NCBI GenBank assembly: GCA_002171575.2
Contig: NHEI02000001.1
Coordinates: 1 to 8,322 of the forward strand
Reading direction: 5' to 3'
From: Flavobacteriaceae bacterium TMED81
GTDB lineage: Bacteria; Bacteroidota; Bacteroidia; Flavobacteriales; Flavobacteriaceae
DNA: 8,322 bases
How positions within the stretch are numbered: the stretch's first letter is position 1; every line of letters starts with the position of its first letter. This document shows, one piece after another, positions 7,578 through 8,322 of the stretch. The notes beneath the pieces are model-generated. The model was not told the origin of the DNA. It saw only the letters and a list, made by a program, of their open reading frames with translations, and made no database searches. Position numbers and translations under genes: made by a program.

Positions 7578-7606
7578 ATAATATTTTTTTACCTTTTAGT
7601 GGTCAA
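7578..7606 (-). promoter_or_regulatory. Sigma70-type promoter of the polyol operon
   Basis: On the minus strand, TTGACC (-35, 7601-7606) is followed after exactly 17 bp by TATTAT (-10, 7578-7583). Both boxes are close to the consensus TTGACA/TATAAT. Transcription would begin near 7570, leaving an AT-rich leader of roughly 155 nt before the smoE start. The -35 box lies 24 bp inside the right copy of the 24-bp repeat, so the promoter belongs to the repeat-bounded segment. A weaker alternative nearer the gene (TTGATA then TAAGAT with a 19-bp spacer) is also visible. Confidence 0.6.
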
Positions 7607-7630
7607 AAGATTCGTGGGTCGTAGCATCCT

Positions 7631-7654
7631 GATTTGTTGTCGGAACGCACTGCT
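7631..7654 (+). repeat. 24-bp cassette-flanking direct repeat, right copy
   Basis: This is the same-orientation partner of 42-65, identical at 23 of 24 positions. It lies between the operon promoter and the small secreted-protein frame, ending 3 bp before that frame's ATG. Sequence beyond the repeat is unrelated to the left copy on both sides. Together the copies mark the outer limits of the promoter-to-terminator unit. Confidence 0.75.
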
Positions 7655-7657
7655 TAA

Positions 7658-7756
7658 ATGAAAAAACTGCTTGCGATATTATTTGTTATTCTCTGTGCTA
7701 ACCAAGCGATTGCTGAAGATGAATTCTTGCTATGGGCTTGTAGTGGCTGGGGTTGA
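7658..7756 (+). pseudogene. Signal-peptide half of a small secreted protein, ended by in-frame TGA
   Basis: The frame encodes 32 residues starting MKKLLAILFVILCANQAIA, a textbook Sec signal peptide with a likely cut after AIA at residue 19. It then reads EDEFLLWACSGWG before the TGA at 7754-7756. The same reading frame continues without another stop to 7981. A single TGA-to-TGG difference would therefore join both parts into one secreted protein of 107 residues, with GWGWGEP at the junction. I take this as the 5' part of a nonsense-interrupted gene. It could instead be a true 32-residue secreted peptide translated upstream of the next frame. The ribosome site is weak (GGAA 12 nt before the ATG). 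I do not recognise the family. Confidence 0.5.
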
Positions 7757-7765
7757 GGCGAGCCT

Positions 7766-7981
7766 ATGCAACCATTTACACTTACACATGTTGCTGAAGG
7801 GCGGTTTACAATAGATCGCAGTGGCCCTGAATATGTTTTAAGAGCTTATGATATAGAAGACTTTATTAATAGAAGAAATAGCAATCCTGTAATGGCTTAT
7901 AGGATTGAAGAAGACAAAGCGGATAGAATAAATAGAGTAGAGGTTCTAATTCTAACTCAAGATTATTACGCGAAAAATTAG
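7766..7981 (+). CDS. Hypothetical small protein, in frame with the upstream signal-peptide ORF
   Basis: This frame encodes 71 residues of unknown function. They are soluble-looking, rich in charged and beta-forming residues (RFTIDRSG, EYVLRAYDIEDFINRR, INRVEVLILTQDYYAKN), with no membrane segment and no signal of their own. The ATG lies 9 bp after the TGA that ends the signal-peptide frame and is in the same phase. GAGG (7755-7758), which overlaps that TGA, sits 7 nt before the ATG, so independent or coupled translation is possible. Otherwise this is the mature domain of a broken secreted protein and would be non-functional in the cytoplasm. It lies outside the repeat-bounded operon, on the opposite strand. 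No known family is recognised. Confidence 0.45.
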   Translation: MQPFTLTHVAEGRFTIDRSGPEYVLRAYDIEDFINRRNSNPVMAYRIEEDKADRINRVEVLILTQDYYAKN

Positions 7982-8106
7982 AACTAATTAGAATCGAATG
8001 TGTTTCCAGAAGATCTAAACCTTTCAAGTATATAGAGCATTCTTACTGCAATGAAGTAGAGTAAATAGTCCTACAATTCACCTTACACACACACAGAAGA
8101 GACAAG

Positions 8107-8124
8107 CCGCGCACGGGCGCGCGG
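8107..8124. repeat. GC-rich inverted repeat
   Basis: CCGCGC and GCGCGG form a perfect 6-bp stem around the loop ACGGGC. An alternative overlapping stem pairs GCACG (8111-8115) with CGTGC (8126-8130). The patch is pure GC-rich sequence inside an AT-rich spacer and has no T-run on the plus side, so it is not a standard terminator there. It may be a protein-binding or recombination-related site, or an import from other DNA. Confidence 0.4.
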
Positions 8125-8154
8125 ACGTGCCATAAAAGCTGTAATAAGTCAATA

Positions 8155-8178
8155 TTGTGGGGGCGAATATGGGGGCGA
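8155..8178 (+). repeat. Twin G5-run direct repeat, right copy
   Basis: This is the partner of 20-43, in the same orientation, with one mismatch. It lies 55 bp downstream of the tRNA-Ser 3' end. The flanks share only loose AT-rich similarity with the left copy. Its place beside the tRNA 3' end is where integrative elements commonly keep their ends. Confidence 0.7.
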
Positions 8179-8233
8179 ATAATAATTAATATCCACAACC
8201 TATTGTTTCTATTATAGTAAAAAAAAAGGGTAA

Positions 8234-8322
8234 TGGCGGAGACGAAGGGATTCGAACCCTCGAGACGATTCCTCGCCTACTCCCTTAGCAGGGGAGCGCC
8301 TTCGACCACTCGGCCACGTCTC
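8234..8322 (-). tRNA. tRNA-Ser (anticodon GCU), 5' end one base short
   Basis: The minus strand folds as a serine tRNA that decodes AGC and AGU. The anticodon stem CTCCC/GGGAG (8292-8296 with 8280-8284) encloses loop CTGCTAA, which places GCT at 8287-8289. A long variable arm follows, then the T-arm with GGTTCGAATCC. The acceptor strand CGTCTCC, discriminator G and an encoded CCA lie at 8234-8244. The 5' acceptor strand starts GAGACG here, so the first G (position 8323) falls outside the window. The 3' end faces the polyol operon, the usual side for island insertion. Confidence 0.96.

Larger units (their letters stand above)
7982..8233. other. Gene-free stretch beside tRNA-Ser
   Basis: I see no credible coding frame on either strand. 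The stretch is AT-rich apart from a GC-rich palindrome at 8107-8124. It holds a short CA run (about 8085-8094), the right twin G-run repeat (8155-8178) and an A9 run (8219-8227). On the minus strand that A9 is a T-run starting 7 nt after the tRNA 3' CCA and may end the tRNA transcript. Such non-coding flanks are common where islands have come and gone beside a tRNA. Confidence 0.5.

Noticed and set aside
7754..7756. In-frame TGA as a selenocysteine codon
   Set aside because: I see no convincing stem-loop just after the TGA, the context (GWG-stop-GEP) does not match a redox motif, and a TGA-to-TGG nonsense change is simpler.
8085..8094. CA microsatellite as a phase-variable tract
   Set aside because: It is only about five dinucleotides long and lies outside any gene or promoter I can identify.

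Overview
The window looks like an accessory locus from an alphaproteobacterium, most likely a marine Rhodobacterales (Roseobacter-group) member. The main reason is that the seven large genes form a polyol (sorbitol/mannitol) uptake and oxidation operon very like the smo-mtlK cluster known from Rhodobacter sphaeroides. The DNA is AT-rich for that order, so a lower-GC marine lineage is plausible. That placement is inference.

Layout. Positions 1-153 hold two short repeat motifs and a terminator hairpin. Positions 154-7413, all on the minus strand, hold one tightly packed operon. In transcription order it encodes a periplasmic polyol-binding protein (smoE-like), two membrane permeases (smoF, smoG), a short-chain sorbitol-type dehydrogenase (smoS-like), an AraC-family regulator, mannitol 2-dehydrogenase (mtlK) and the transporter ATPase (smoK-like). 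Most junctions overlap or lie within a few bases. The exception is the 96-bp gap after the binding-protein gene, which holds a strong hairpin without a T-run. A good sigma70-type promoter lies 165 bp upstream of the first gene. Positions 7658-7981 (plus strand) hold a small secreted-protein frame split by an in-frame TGA. Positions 7982-8233 have no gene but hold a GC-rich palindrome and a G-run repeat. Positions 8234-8322 are a tRNA-Ser(GCU) on the minus strand, one base short at its 5' end.

How it works together. The binding protein, permeases and ATPase import hexitols. The two dehydrogenases oxidise them to ketoses (mannitol to fructose by MtlK; sorbitol to fructose, and perhaps other polyols, by the SDR). 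The AraC protein probably senses a polyol and activates the operon. No sugar kinase is present, so the ketose must be phosphorylated by an enzyme encoded elsewhere.

The most unusual point is the architecture. A 24-bp direct repeat (23/24 identical) at 42-65 and 7631-7654 brackets the whole expression unit, including promoter, seven genes and terminator. A second 24-bp repeat with two G5 runs (23/24 identical) lies at 20-43 and 8155-8178, the latter just downstream of the tRNA-Ser 3' end. Together they suggest that the operon is a self-contained cassette placed at a tRNA-Ser integration hotspot. No integrase or transposase is visible in the window. The enzymes themselves are known families; the boundary structure and the split small gene deserve a closer look.
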